From Muscardinus avellanarius (taxonomy: Eukaryota > Chordata > Mammalia > Rodentia > Gliridae), in the NCBI GenBank assembly GCA_963383645.1, contig OY726564.1:112580040-112644039 (forward strand): DNA of 64,000 bases, read 5' to 3'. Under the pieces are notes generated by a model, which saw only the letters and a list, made by a program, of their open reading frames with translations, was not told where the DNA came from and did not search any database. Positions within the stretch are counted from its first letter, which is position 1. The number at the start of each line of letters is the position of its first letter. Made by a program: the position numbers and the translations under genes. Below, piece by piece: positions 32,579-43,983 of this stretch.

Positions 32579-33070
32579 CGCCAGAGTCAGCCGGCAAGAG
32601 TATGGATTCTGAAGTGAGGCGTGAGGATGAAGAGTTTTTAACCCTAATGTGGGGGAGCCACCAGCCTACTATCTCTACTGGTCGACCCCTGTTCGTGGGT
32701 CAATATTTCCTATGGGTCGACGACTATGCCTGGGTCAGTATTCTCTACTGCGCGGACGGTCCTGGCCAATGCAGCTTCTGGGTCAGTCTCATCTTTATTG
32801 TGCCAACACCAGGTTTGTTTTTCCAGAGGTATTTATACACAGCTACAGGTCAATCAACATTCTCGTGTTACCACCACCAGAATAAAATAAAGACCAATAC
32901 AAACACATCATTACAGATAGGCCTATCAGTACCCTCGTGTCATCACCACCTGATCCTCTCTCAGACCTCTTTGAACTTTCCATAACCCCAAACCTCGTTG
33001 ACTCTGGGCGAAGGACAGTCAGCTGAGTCAGAGACACCGATCTAGGGAGAGGCCTTAATGGCTCCCCACA
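32579..33070 (-). mobile_element. Nested ERVK-like solo LTR
   Basis: On the minus strand it starts TGTGGGGAGCCATTAAGGCC and has a TATA-like TGTATAAATACCTC (opposite about 32826-32839) and an AATAAAG signal (opposite about 32794-32800), about 40 bp apart, as in a compact LTR. The opposite boundary is less clear: either the flank GTGGCC, as a 6-bp duplication, at 32573 and 33071, or a longer GTGGCCCRCC. There is no internal region, so it is a solo LTR. It is much less decayed than its host LTR. The class call rests on length, start motif and flank size. Confidence 0.55.
32830..32960 (+). repeat. Direct duplication in the U3 part of the nested LTR
   Basis: 'ATCAACATTCTCGTGTTACC' (32852) and 'ATCAGTACCCTCGTGTCATC' (32925) start similar blocks about 73 bp apart, both followed by 'ACCACC'. 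U3 enhancer duplications of this type are common in retroviral LTRs. Confidence 0.65.
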
Positions 33071-33264
33071 GTGGCCCACCTTCTCCATCACACCCTACCG
33101 GCCTACAGCTACCAATCAGTAAGTCCATTCGAATTATTAATCTATCAATAGCTTTCTCCACCAATGAATAGAGTCCCAATTCAGATATTTCACTACTGAT
33201 CATTTCTGCATTGCCAACACATGAACTTTTCTGGGGGACAATCCATACCCAAACTATAACATGG

Positions 33265-35500
33265 ATCCCTCAGCCCCGTAAACAGCCTCATCCGAAGGTC
33301 ACAAGAGGCAGAGACACATCTTCCCCACCAGAGCCTGTCTATGCGACAGAATTATAAGGAACACAAATGATTGGTATTTTAATCCACTAGCTTTTCATGC
33401 ATATATATTTTTTCTCCCCTTGAAATTCCTCTGAATCTATTTTTTAATGTTTAATTTTCTGATTTTATGATAACAGCCAATCCTTGTTAGCTGTCATAGT
33501 CTATTTCTCCAATAGTTTCTTTCTTGAAATAAGTACTTTCTGTAGAGTTTCCCAGATTGGACAAGTATTCTGCCTTGAATAATACAACATTTATTTTGTC
33601 TTAAATTAGATTTAGCTGGGGGCTACCTTCATTCGTTGGAATTCAGCTGAATGGTGACAGACTATCTTGGTTTATGTTTTTATGAACTGACTCACTTCTG
33701 AGCTAAGTAGCATTTGTACTTTACACTTTGTCTAATGCTTAAAAATATTCAGACATAATTATTTTCCTGTAGGTCATTAGGAAATAGGGAAGACACTAAT
33801 ATTTTTTTCAGCTGGAGAGAAACAGGCCTTGAGTGGAGAGGCCATGGGGACATCACAAGAGAAAAATTGCCATTCTCCTATCTTCTTTCTATTTTTCAGA
33901 AACAAACCAAGACCACTCCTTCTTCTACCTACATCTCTGGATAGGAAGGGGAGAAAGAGTAAATAAGGAAGGCACAAAGAGGCAGGAAGTTGAGGGGAGT
34001 ATCATGGTAGCATAGGCATCTTCTAGAGTATGTCTACATCTTGTTAGCTTTGAAAAAGTATACTTCCTGTGAACAGATAGTAGAATCCCCAACATGCGGC
34101 TATGAGAATTAGTGCTTTGCAGAACATCGAGTACTTTGTGGCAGCAAACAGCCTGGAATCTGAACAATTCTAGGGATTATTCTATGACTTCTAACATCTC
34201 CCTTTCAGTGAGAAGTCAGCAACTTTCCAGGCCAAGAGAGAGAATCCAAATAGAAATCGACATTTCAAAGTCAGCACCCAGGCCGGCCCTCCTGGAAGTA
34301 GCTCATCTCCTGATGGAAAGCCTTTTCTTCTTTCTTCTCAGCCAACCACACGTGCATGTTAATAACCCCAACGGAGCTTAATTCTGAGACCTATGGTTTT
34401 CAAACTTCAAGATGGGATCCCTAAGTAAGACTGGTCATTGAAAGCTTAGATAGAGAATTAGCATCAAAAACCAAGCTAGGAAATTCGGCATTTATAGACT
34501 CGGTTACTCTACTCAACACAGTGCTATGTTCTCAACAGATTCCTGGGGGAATAGAAGTTAGAGCCAGATGACGAAGACACCATCACAAAACCCACAAGAA
34601 TCACATAGACACATCCTCTGATGGGCCACATATTAAATAAGTAATGAGCTCCCCGTGAAAAGCAGAGTGACAGGTGACTACATGCTTGGAGTGCAGCCAT
34701 CCATCACTGTGAGCAGGGCTCGGCCGAGGCTTCCTGGGGTGCCAACACAGAACACCCAGGACGCCAAGGGTGAAACAGCTCTGACACAGAAACAGAGGAC
34801 GGCCGGGGGAAAACCACAGTGAACACGTCGTCTGTGGTCTGATAAAGGGCTCTGAATGAAGTTGAGTTTCTGAACTTAAAATCACAATAGAACCTGGTTA
34901 AAGTGCTGGGAGCAAGAAAACAGCATTGGACACAGTACTGGGGTGATCTGCTGGACGGGCAGAGGTGACGAGACTTAGCTGCCAACCAGGGCCTCATGTT
35001 AGTGAAGTGGTCCAGACTGCTAGTGACAAATCTGTCTAAATTTGTGTCACTTGGCCAAAAGGACGACAGTGGCCTCGTGGGTGAGGGGAAGCCCACCCTT
35101 CTCTTGGTGTAGTAGGAGGCGAAGAGAGGGCTGGGAAGGGGCAGAGGGCTCGCATCTGTGTCTGTGAAAGGCTAGCAGTGTCATCTCCTTCTTTTTCTCA
35201 AACTGGAATGTGGTAAAAGGAAATAAAATTTATAAATTCCTGTCTAAGCAGTACCAAACCAGAACATTCTATTATTTTGTGAAGGATACAGAATGAACGC
35301 ATTTAACTCAGGCCTAACCAGAAATTTGGTAAAGCAACACAGTTTGTTTCAAACTTTGACTGTTTCTTTCTCCTTAAAATAATGTTCAAAAAGGCAACGA
35401 GTGTTAGGTACTAAGTGAGTAGTACCAAGAATATTGAATTATGATCAAGAACTCAAGGGGACAGCAAACATCTCGGCTAGCGCCACTGAGGAAACTGGCT
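33265..35500. other. Unassigned non-coding sequence
   Basis: No gene or named repeat recognised. Frames of 94-130 codons on the minus strand at 34601-35096 overlap in different registers and have no recognisable domain. Confidence 0.45.
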
Positions 35501-35760
35501 GGAATCTGGTCTTCAAGGATGGGAAGGAGTCAGATCAGGAGGGACGAGGGGGGAAGGAAGGGCCTTCGGGGTGCAGTGGATGCCATACACACAGGAAGTA
35601 GAAGGCTCAGGCAGTGATGACGCCTGGTTTTAACAGATGAGAAAACAAAGGCTCGGATGAATTAAGCCACGTGTTTAATGGTGCACAGCACATAAGTTAC
35701 TTTGCTGGGAATTAAAGTAATGCAACTTGATGCCAATGTGCACATTCCTCCCCGGAGCCC
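35500..35760. mobile_element. Possible L2/MIR residue
   Basis: 'TAACAGATGAGAAAACAAAG' and 'GGATGAATTAAGCCACGTGT' resemble the MIR/L2 core. The stretch just upstream (35505-35600) resembles antisense L2. Both are weak. Confidence 0.35.
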
Positions 35761-36169
35761 TCAGTCTTACAAATTCACAAAGAGGACAGGAATGTAAACA
35801 CACCGACAACTACAATCTAGACATGGTAGTGAACTGAAACCTCCCCGTTGCTTCTTATCTTCACTACTTACACTTCCTATGACAGGTCAAAAAGGAAGCA
35901 GAGATTATTTCTAGTGGGAAATCGATTTCTGGAACTGCTTTCATCAAAAGAACTCACATGGGAGGAACAGTGGTGATATAACATGACCCAAAGCGTGAGC
36001 TGGCCGTGAGCTGAGGGTGAAGAGATGCTGGACACAGAAGGCGAGAGGGACATCAGAGGCCCAGAAACTAAAGGAGAGGCCTCAGGGCTGCTCAGCTTCA
36101 AAATGTGCTGAATTTGGACGACAATCTTCTTGTCCTTAGGAACAGGGACTTTCTAGATTTTCAAGTTTC

Positions 36170-36222
36170 TATCTTTTTTTTTTTTTTTTTTGGTGGTTCT
36201 GGGATGGAACCCTTCTACCTCT

Positions 36223-36295
<73 letters not shown>

Positions 36296-36398
36296 TTTGG
36301 AAACAGGGTCTCTTAAGCCAGCAAGGCTGGCTTTGAACCTGCGTGATCCTCCTCACAAGGGCGGGGATTAAAAGCATACGCCACCACACCCGGCTTCA
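36170..36398 (-). mobile_element. B1-dID SINE with (TA)n in its linker
   Basis: Antisense: T-rich tail, 'GGTGGTTCTGGGATGGAACC', then a 50-bp (TA)n and T18 run (36226-36292), then 'GGGTCTCTTAAGCCAGCAAG' and 'CGCCACCACACCCGGCTTC'. The microsatellite replaces part of the ID half and the A-rich linker. The ~120 bp of B1 contain a small deletion. Confidence 0.92.
36226..36292 (+). repeat. (TA)n plus T-run inside a SINE
   Basis: About 25 TA units followed by 18 T. Confidence 0.97.
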
Positions 36399-37311
36399 AG
36401 TGTCTTATAAAAATGGTTTAATGTCCTTGGCTTCATGAGATATGTGCTCCCTCCAAGTTTTCCAAATCAAGGTGAATGGTGAGTGTAATGTCTCAACTTT
36501 TACTCAGGGTAGAAAGTTGAAACATCCTGAAAATTATCTCTTCACTTTAGTTCTAAAATCTTCATATTTTTGTGTGTAGAAAAGAGAATATTCAGGGTTC
36601 ATCTAAAATATATTGAATGGATATATATAGCATATATTTTGATATATTTATAATAATGTATTAATATGTTAATATTATATATGTTAATATTGATATATGA
36701 CATTAATACCTCAGTATCTTTAAAAACCTATTATTCCTTAAGTAGAAAAACCTGATCTGCTGATCTCACTCCCATTACTAGGAAGGCCTGGGTAGGTTCA
36801 AACGGCCAAATGCTATATAATGACATTTCAGCTGAGGAGGACCACACGTAGGACTGTAATGGAGCTGGGTAACCCCGCGTGCTAGTGATGTCACAGCCTG
36901 TGAACATCTGGGCGCAGCGCATTAGTCAAGTGTTGGTGGATGCTGGTATAAGTCCACTAGATGCTGGTGGTATAGAAGTATAGAACATGTAATTATATAC
37001 AGGACATAGTGCTTGACAGTGGTAACAAATAACTATGTTACTATTTTATGTATATACTAAATATTTCATCTTATAGTATATGTTATATACCATAAATACT
37101 ATGTTATACTATACTTTTAATCATTAGCATGCACTCAGTCCTCTACTTCTTAAAAAAGATTAAACATAAAAGAGCCCAGGCAAGTCCTATACTGACATTG
37201 GGCAGGCCTAAGCTGATGTCTCTGTGTGTGTCTAATTCACAAAAAAAGGTAAAATTAGAAAAAAATTAAGTAGAGAAAGCTTATAAGGATATAAAGATAA
37301 AATATTTATTT

Positions 37312-37381
37312 TTTTTCTTTTTTTGGTGGTACTAGGGGTGGAACCCAGGGGCTTTATACCTCCAGGCTATATTCCCAGACC

Positions 37382-37437
<56 letters not shown>

Positions 37438-37560
37438 CAGTGTCTCACTAAGTTGCTGAGAGCCTTACTAAGTAGCTGAGGCTGGCTTCGAACCTGTGCT
37501 ATCCTCCTGTCTCAGCCTCCCAAGAGTGGGGATTACAAGCGTGCACCACCACACCCGGCC
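37312..37560 (-). mobile_element. B1-dID SINE with (TA)n linker, inside the Tigger-like element
   Basis: Antisense dimer: 'GGTGGTACTAGGGGTGGAAC', (TA)24 at 37384-37431 in the linker, 'AACAGTGTCTCACTAAGTTG', 'GTGCACCACCACACCCGGC'. It is flanked by 'AAAGATAAAATATTT' and 'AAAGATAAAAATATTT', so the duplication is readable. Confidence 0.95.
37384..37431 (+). repeat. (TA)n microsatellite in SINE linker
   Basis: About 24 TA units between the ID and B1 halves of the SINE. Confidence 0.97.
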
Positions 37561-38094
37561 AAAGATAAAAATATTTCTATATAGCTGTATATATGTGTTT
37601 GAAGCAGTATTATTACAAAAATTAACTAAATTGTCAAAAATTAACTAAAAAGCTTCTAAAGTAAAAACCTTAGAGTAAGCCAAGCTGAATGTGGTATGGG
37701 AGGAAGACTGTCAGAATGAACTTGGTGCGTGAGGTCCACAGCGTGCAGGTCTGCCTGGCCTCCGCGCTCCTGCTCCACTCACCTGGGGAATTTACTCCAG
37801 CATGTCCCAGTCACAGGAAGTGCCCTTGACAGATATACACAGGTAGACATTTTTTAACCTTTTAAGCTATATTTTTACAGCACTGTCTCGATCTTTGGAT
37901 ATACTTACATACACAAATATTCACTGTGTTTTGATTGTATACAGTAATCATTATAGTAACATTCTCTCTAGGTTTGAAGCCTATAAGCAATAGGAAGTGC
38001 CTGTGTAGCTTGCTACGGTTTCTGGGTTTGTGTAAATACACTCAGCCTTCACACAGTAATGAATGCACCTACCAACTCTCTTCTCAGTACATGA

Positions 38095-39465
38095 CATCAT
38101 CCCCTCCTGCTTGCCCAGCCCAGCATCACTGCCCCTGGGCCCTGTTCAAGAACAGCCCCTAATTTGCACCCTTCCATCAGAGATTCATTCTTTGTGGACT
38201 TGCCAAAGGGACGCCCCAAGCAAGACACAACTACCTCATTTAGGTCACGCAGATGTGTAATGTTACCATCGACTCCGTTAAATACAGACGTTCCTATAGG
38301 TTTCTAGGGCAATAACTTGCCGAAAATTCCAATTGTTGGTTTTGGATTCTAAAAGGAAAACAGAGACAGTGAGACAGAAAGATTCCCCCAAAAGTAAGGC
38401 CAAAGTAATCAAGAAATTCCACAACCATTAATTGAAGAAAACCTACTCTGTAAGTTTGTATTTTATCTGGAACATTAACAATCCAACTTACACCTTATGA
38501 TTAAGAGTATAATTAACAAATTCATTGTTTTCATTTTTCTTTCTGACTGAAAGTAATCTTCGCCGTACTGAATGGTGAGAGACATTCTTGGACCGAGCCC
38601 AAAGCAATGAGTTTTAATGATACCACCATCATCAGGGTGCTTTCAATGATCAGAAATTAGAGCAGTCTGCACAAAGTATTTAAGATTCTAGCATTACGCA
38701 ATACTTACGTTACATCTTGTGAATTCAAAGTCCAAATTTTTAGAGATAATGCTTGCATGTGAAGATTTCACCACAAAGTGAAACCAGCAATAATAGGAAA
38801 CAATGCCACCCACATCCTTAAAAATCACCAGCAGAAAGTACAGTGGAGGGCGTTACAGCTGTAGGACCAGCGGCAGTGGCCGGACGTGCAGCAAAGGGCA
38901 AGCCTCTCTGTCCTAGGCTGGACTTTCCCAAAGCTTGCTGTTTACTGAGTCGATCCTGGGAAGGAAAGCACTTTCTAAATGGAAAACATGAGGAACTTTA
39001 ATGGACTCTCAGAAACCTAAGTCTTGCCTGGGCACCATGAGAATTCCATGCAACCTACCAGGAGGGTGCCAGCTGTAACGTGGCTGAGGACTACACACTG
39101 GGGCCTATGGGACGGCAGAGAAAGCGACTGCATTGGAGTTTTACGAATGATTTCTCATTTGCACTTAGTGGCAATCCAGTTAGTGGAGGGCATTAGGCCT
39201 ATTCGGTGGATTATAAACCCAAGGTAGGGAAGTTGATAACTGCTTGGGCCTTATATCATAAACAAAGGCTTGACAAGAAAAGTTGGAAAGTTAGAACAAC
39301 ACAGAAAATGTTAGCCTGGCCTCCCTATTCTCTACTTCTACTCCCTGAAGTAAAGAGAATGCTTCTCCAAAGCGCCTCCGCTGTGAGCACATTAGTAGTA
39401 TAGAGATCCTTTTGATTTAGTCAGGAATTTCCTTTGTAAATAGAAGGCCACACGCCACAGCAATA
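38095..39465. other. Unassigned non-coding sequence
   Basis: Nothing recognised. Short frames at 39024-39403 have no recognisable domain. Confidence 0.45.
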
Positions 39466-39469
39466 GAAC

Positions 39470-39690
39470 CACAGCTGTTGGAGTCAGGTAAATTGAGTCA
39501 CAGTCCCAGGTCTCCAAATTCTTAGCCACAAAATATTACCTAGGTTGCTTTAATATATCTGTGCCTCGGTCCCCAGAGAATAACTGTAGTTCCTCTTTCA
39601 GAGGGTGGCTATTAAAAATTAAAAGGATGCATATAGACGTAGCTAGGATATAGGAAAGTGTAAACATTCATTAATGTTTCTCAATACAGA
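39470..39690 (+). mobile_element. MIR SINE
   Basis: 'GGAGTCAGGTAAATTGAGTC', 'TATATCTGTGCCTCGGTCCC', 'GTGGCTATTAAAAATTAAAA' and 'AACATTCATTAATGTTTCTC' follow the MIR consensus order from the tRNA-like body to the LINE-like tail. Confidence 0.7.
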
Positions 39691-40095
39691 ATGGAAAAAC
39701 GTGGGGAGACATCTTTTGTAGTTCATCTCCAAGAAAACAGCTTGCTTCCTAGTATGCAGGAGACACTGGTCCACTCCCTACTCTGCCTCCCCAAAAGCCT
39801 TTCTTAAAACATAAAACAGGGACTCTCCCATTGGAGGTTAAGTACTCCACATTTGCATTTGCTTTGCTCTGACACATGTGGTTGCCCAACAGTCTGCCTG
39901 GAGCTGTGGCCTCTCACAGGGTATGACCCATGACCCAGGATGACCTTTGCCTCTGGGGTGCTAGATGCTGCCAGAAATGGGGGCAGGGTCCAGCTGCTAG
40001 AGCTCAAACAGTAGATCCCCCAGTAGATCCCTCTTGCTTGAGAAAGATCATGTCTCTTCCTATCCTTCCTGGAAATAGTGCTCAAGATACAACGT
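39691..40095. other. Unassigned non-coding sequence
   Basis: A 123-codon minus-strand frame (39804-40175) has no recognisable domain. Confidence 0.4.
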
Positions 40096-40099
40096 AGTG

Positions 40100-40542
40100 A
40101 GAAACTGAACCCTCGGTGAAGTTTAATTTTATGCATCAACATGATAGGGTCATGGGGTGCTAGATTTGTGGCCAAACATTCTTAACATTATTATGCATGT
40201 CTGAGACGGAGCTTTGGGATGAGATTAACATTGGAGATGGCAGACTTCCCCAAAAGGAGTGCCTTCCTATTGTGAGAGGGCCTCGTCCAATCAGTTGAAG
40301 CTACATAGAAGAATATATCTGACCCTCCGTGAGGCACGGGGAGCTCCTCTTGCCTGACTACTAGGAATTTAACATTGGGTTGTTTTTGGTTTTTTGGTTT
40401 TTTTTGATGGCCTTTGGACTCAAAATGAACTAGAAGCCTGGCTTCAGCTGGCAGCTCCCATAACTCTCATACTCTCCCTTCACACACCTTCTATTGGTTT
40501 TATTTCCCTAGAGAACTCTGACTAATATGCTATAAAATTTTA
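40100..40542 (+). mobile_element. MLT2-like ERVL LTR
   Basis: 'TTTTATGCATCAACATGATA', 'CATGGGGTGCTAGATTTGTG', 'GATGAGATTAACATTGG', 'GCCTCGTCCAATCAGTTGAA', 'GGCCTTTGGACTCAAAATGA', 'TTCTATTGGTTTTATTTCCC' and 'AGAGAACTCTGACTAATATG' follow the order of MLT2-type LTRs. It is a solo copy with no internal sequence. A T/G-rich run at 40378-40406 is a local expansion. Confidence 0.65.
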
Positions 40543-40545
40543 ACT

Positions 40546-40726
40546 TTTTTTTTTGCAGGTCTGGGGATGGAACTCACCCCCTGCTCTATTTTTTATTCTT
40601 TATTTTGAAAAAGGGTCTCACTAAGTTGTGGAGGGCCTCACTAAGTAGCTGAGGCAAACTGCAATCCTCTGGTCTCAGCCTCCCGAATGCTGGGGTTATA
40701 AGTGTGAGCCTCCATGCCTGGCTCAA
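40546..40726 (-). mobile_element. B1-dID SINE, partly deleted
   Basis: 'GCAGGTCTGGGGATGGAACT', a shortened ID half, linker 'TTTATTCTTTATTTTGAAAA', B1 half to 'GCCTCCATGCCTGGCTC'. A T-rich tail at the start. Confidence 0.92.
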
Positions 40727-40880
40727 AATTCAACATATTTTTACATCTATTTTAAAATTTATTCAGATGTAGTGAGAATATATGGAAAGAAAATTTCCTT
40801 TAGAGTTCCTAGCCTTGTTTTTTGAAACAGGAACAAAACACACAGGAAGATACTTTCTTGCCAGCCTGTGATGTGGGTAA

Positions 40881-40882
<2 letters not shown>

Positions 40883-40933
<51 letters not shown>

Positions 40934-40935
40934 TG
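40883..40935 (+). repeat. (GT)n microsatellite
   Basis: About 25 GT units. The minus-strand frames across it are poly(His/Thr) artefacts. Confidence 0.97.
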
Positions 40936-41309
40936 TACGCGCACGCATCACAGGGAGAGTAGCTATAATTCAATTTGGTTTCTAAGGACAAAATAAAGAA
41001 ATGAGAGAAATGAGAGCTATCAAAGGCAGAGCTAAAAGTTATTTAATGATTTTTCACGTCATTAAGATGCTGGTTCATTTCTTCAAGGACACAGCAGGAA
41101 GGAGTGTGAACATGTGATTCATGCTGACTTGTCCCGAGGAAGAGGCTTTAGCAGGGTGAGGGCAGGGAGTTTTCTTTAGGAAGATTTCCTCTGGTTATAG
41201 GAGGAAAACAATGTTGATATTTCCCTCTAGTGGCAGAAGACCGGTGGAACCCAATCGGAGCTAAGCAAGGTCAAAATGCTTCGGCAAAGACATTTTTGAA
41301 CGTAGTATC

Positions 41310-41505
41310 TATGGCAGGAGTATTTGGTGCATGGCTGTAATCCTAGTACTCGTGAGGCTGAGACAGGACAGGAGGATTGCAGGTTTGGGGTTGGCCTCGG
41401 CAATTTAGTGAGGCACTGTTTCAAAATAAGAAATAAAAAGGGTTGGGGTTGTAGGTCTGGAGCAGAACACCCCTGGTTCAATCCCAGTACTGCAGGCAAA
41501 AAGAA
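41310..41505 (+). mobile_element. B1-dID SINE, diverged 5' end
   Basis: 'GGTGCATGGCTGTAATCCTA', 'GAGGCTGAGACAGGACAGGA', 'GGGGTTGTAGGTCTGGAGCA' and an A-rich tail. Confidence 0.87.
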
Positions 41506-41781
41506 AAAGGAAAGGAAAGAGAGACACAAAGAATGTAATAATTGCTAATCATATACTAGATACAATCGCTACAGATAAAGAATGCCCTATCTCAGAGAAT
41601 CTGTCATAGGACTGGGGAAGACTTGGTCAAAGAGGTGAAGAAACCTGGCCACAGAATCGGTCCTGGACAACCTTGGTAAATGGGTAACAAAACAATGAGA
41701 AACCCTCCCTTTTCCTCTTACCTGGTCTTCACCACAAATCCAGAAATAATATAATCTGTTTGCACTTAAATTCTACCTCCC

Positions 41782-41940
41782 AGCTGGGCACAGAGGCACA
41801 TACCTGTAATCTCACATTTGGGAAGCTGAGACAGGAGGATTACAGGTTCAAGGTCAACCTCAGCAATTAGTGAGATCCTGATTAGGTAACCTGTGGGGTT
41901 ACCTCTGGGAGCCAGCCCCTGGGTCCAACTCCCCATACTT
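41782..41940 (+). mobile_element. B1-dID SINE, linker lost
   Basis: 'AGCTGGGCACAGAGGCACAT', 'GAAGCTGAGACAGGAGGATT' and 'CCTCAGCAATTAGTGAGATC', then a rearranged ID half ending 'GGGTCCAACTCCCCATAC'. Confidence 0.75.
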
Positions 41941-42097
41941 TCTCTTCTCGCCTCCTCGCCACCTCTCCATCACAATGTACTCTTCTGTGTGTGTTTTCTA
42001 ACTCTTCCCCTTGGCGCCTGCCCCTCATTCATGATTCATAGGAGTGATCTGTAACTCTGCGCGATCATTGATCCCACTGTCTTCTTATTTTATTATT

Positions 42098-42295
42098 ATT
42101 ATTAAATTATTTTGGTGGTACTGGGGTTCCTGGAAACCCTTCTACCTCCAGGCTATACTCCCAGAACTATTTTATATTTTTATTTGGAAACAGGGTCTCT
42201 TAAAGCCAGAGCAGCTGGCTTCGAACCTGCTCGATCCTCCTGTCTCCGCCTCTCACACATGGGGATTACAAGTGTGCACCACCATGCCCGGCCAC
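42098..42295 (-). mobile_element. B1-dID SINE (young subfamily)
   Basis: 'TTTGGTGGTACTGGGGTTCC', 'CAGGGTCTCTTAAAGCCAGA' and 'GTGTGCACCACCATGCCCGG'. 'CACTGTCTTCTT' occurs at 42076 and 42292, a target-site duplication. Confidence 0.95.
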
Positions 42296-42424
42296 TGTCT
42301 TCTTTTTAAAGCACATATTTTTGTGTTGAACGGGGGTACTCTCCACACTTCTGATACCACATATTTGGTTTTTTCACACCAGAAACCAATTTTCCAGTGC
42401 TCTGGACACCGACTGGGTGTCTGC

Positions 42425-42580
42425 TGATACAGTTAATTCTGACACTAACAATCAGGGTTAGCACAGACCCCACAGGCTAAGAGCTCAGCCCCACAAGACC
42501 GTCTCCCCTTCAGATGCCAATCACGAGGCCAGGCTCCCATTCCTCTTCCAACCAGCTCCATCAGTAGGGGTCTCCATGAT
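42425..42580. mobile_element. Fragment related to the LTR-like element at 31435-32300
   Basis: 'GGTTAGCACAGACCCCACAG', 'GCTCAGCCCCACAAGACCGT' and 'CCCCTTCAGATGCCAATCAC' parallel the blocks near 31590-31680. Diverged. Confidence 0.4.
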
Positions 42581-43980
42581 CCCCTCCTCATGTCTAGTAC
42601 TTTGTTTACTGAACCAGTTCACTGAAAGGCTGCAAGTGAGAACAGTGACATGGCGGGTGCGCACAGGGCCAGTGTGGAAGGCGGCGTGTGCTCCCAGGCC
42701 CTCCTGGCGTCTTCCTCTTGCACCTCAATGTGTCCATCAACCTGCCAGTTCTCAACCCTGTTGCTTAAACGTTTTATGACTGATCTCATTATCAGCCATT
42801 GGCGACTACATCCAGACTCATGCCTCGCCCAGCCCTAGAGTTGGGGAGTAGAGGAGCCGAAGGCTCCAAACCTCGAGTCCCCTGACAGCGGACCTTCAGA
42901 CAACTGCACCCTGCCAGCACCGCCTGCGGATCCAGGCCACCGGGTAAAGGCCAGGTGGGAGGCCCGACGAGCCTTCCTGCTTTGGAGTGGAGCTTCCACA
43001 TCAAACGTCAAGCTTTTGCCTGTAGAAGCTTCTCTACACATGGGTGAGACGCTTCTACTCACTTGTGAAGACAGACTCATTCAAGCCCCTGGCACCCATC
43101 CTTCCTTCTGTATTTAGAAGAAACTAAGGTTGTTCTGATACAGGGACCAGAGAGTGATTTATAGCACAAAATGGCCAAATAAAAAGAAAACCCAGCTTTG
43201 ATCTAAGTCCTTCGGAGGAAACCCCTGATGGCTGTCCAGCACCACATCTGAGCACAGCCCTGACTCACCCTCCATCCCCGTGGATTTCTGGCATGTGCCC
43301 ACAGCCCGAGCCCCGAGGCTGCCAACTCCTTACAATTCCTCTTCTGTCCCCCCGCCCTCTCTCAGGCAGCCTGACAAGAACAGGTTAAGCAAATGCCAAG
43401 TGAGTGGCTGGAAAAAGTGAAGTCAGGGGGAGGCAGGTATCAAACACATCACCTATCCTGCTGGCCCCATTCCAAGAACGGAAGAACCCACCCCATAGCC
43501 GGGCCTCTGGATGGACAGGTTTTCATTTTGTTTCAAAACAAGCTACATGAGTGCCAAATCCTCATTAATGACTTTTTAAAATATTCTAACTTTTTAGAAT
43601 ATATATACCCCTCCCCCAACACCTACAGCGTCTTACTTTCTAGAACTAGATCTGGGAGCCAATTCTGGGCCAGCTGTCTGGCTTCACCTGAGAGTTTCCT
43701 CCTTGCTGTTTCTTCCTGTTCTCAGGCCAATGGTGAAAACCAATAGGAACCCCAAGAAGCCCCCTCGGCCCACTGGCATAGCATCCGCACTGCAGAACTG
43801 CTCTCGGGGTAACGAAAGTAGGTGGCTGCCACCGCGTAAAGACAGGCTACAGCACTGGCTGCGGGTGACCTGGGAAGCTGGGAAGCAGTAAACACCTTGC
43901 CCTGCCATCCTTAGCCAACCGAGCAGAATCACTGGGCCTGAGACAGAAGGACAATATTTTTTAAGAGTCCTCAGTTGGTT
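42581..43980. other. Unassigned non-coding sequence, moderately GC-rich
   Basis: The longest frame (117 codons, plus, 43393-43746) has no recognisable domain. Frames on the opposite strand overlap it. Confidence 0.45.
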
Positions 43981-43983
43981 CTT

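Larger units (their letters stand above)
32306..33262 (-). mobile_element. MaLR LTR split by a nested LTR
   Basis: On the minus strand it starts TGTTATAGTTTGGGTATGGA with 'GTCCCCCAGAAAAGTTCATG' and ends in a MaLR-like 3' end opposite 32306-32330. The segment 32579-33070 is foreign; without it the LTR is about 465 bp. A (GA)n run lies at 32501-32520. Confidence 0.75.
36735..38090 (+). mobile_element. Fossil Tigger-like DNA transposon, interrupted by a SINE
   Basis: A long stretch follows one mammalian Tigger/pogo-type element in order: 'AATGACATTTCAGCTGAGGA', 'CTGTAATGGAGCTGGGTAAC', 'CTAGTGATGTCACAGCC', 'GGATGCTGGTATAA', 'ACTATGTTACTATTTTATGT', the A-rich region at 37230-37310, then after the SINE 'TATATGTGTTTGAAGCAGTA'. 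The far end is 'GGTTTGAAGCCTATAAGCAA', 'GGGTTTGTGTAAATACACTC', 'CTTCTCAGTACATGACATCA'. Most of the transposase-coding middle is deleted or decayed (little remains at 37180-37230). The family may be MER8/Zombi, but the name is not secure. The terminal inverted repeats are too worn to confirm. Confidence 0.7.

Noticed and set aside
40759..40991. Histidine/threonine-repeat frames
   Set aside because: Three frames of one (GT)n microsatellite read on the minus strand.
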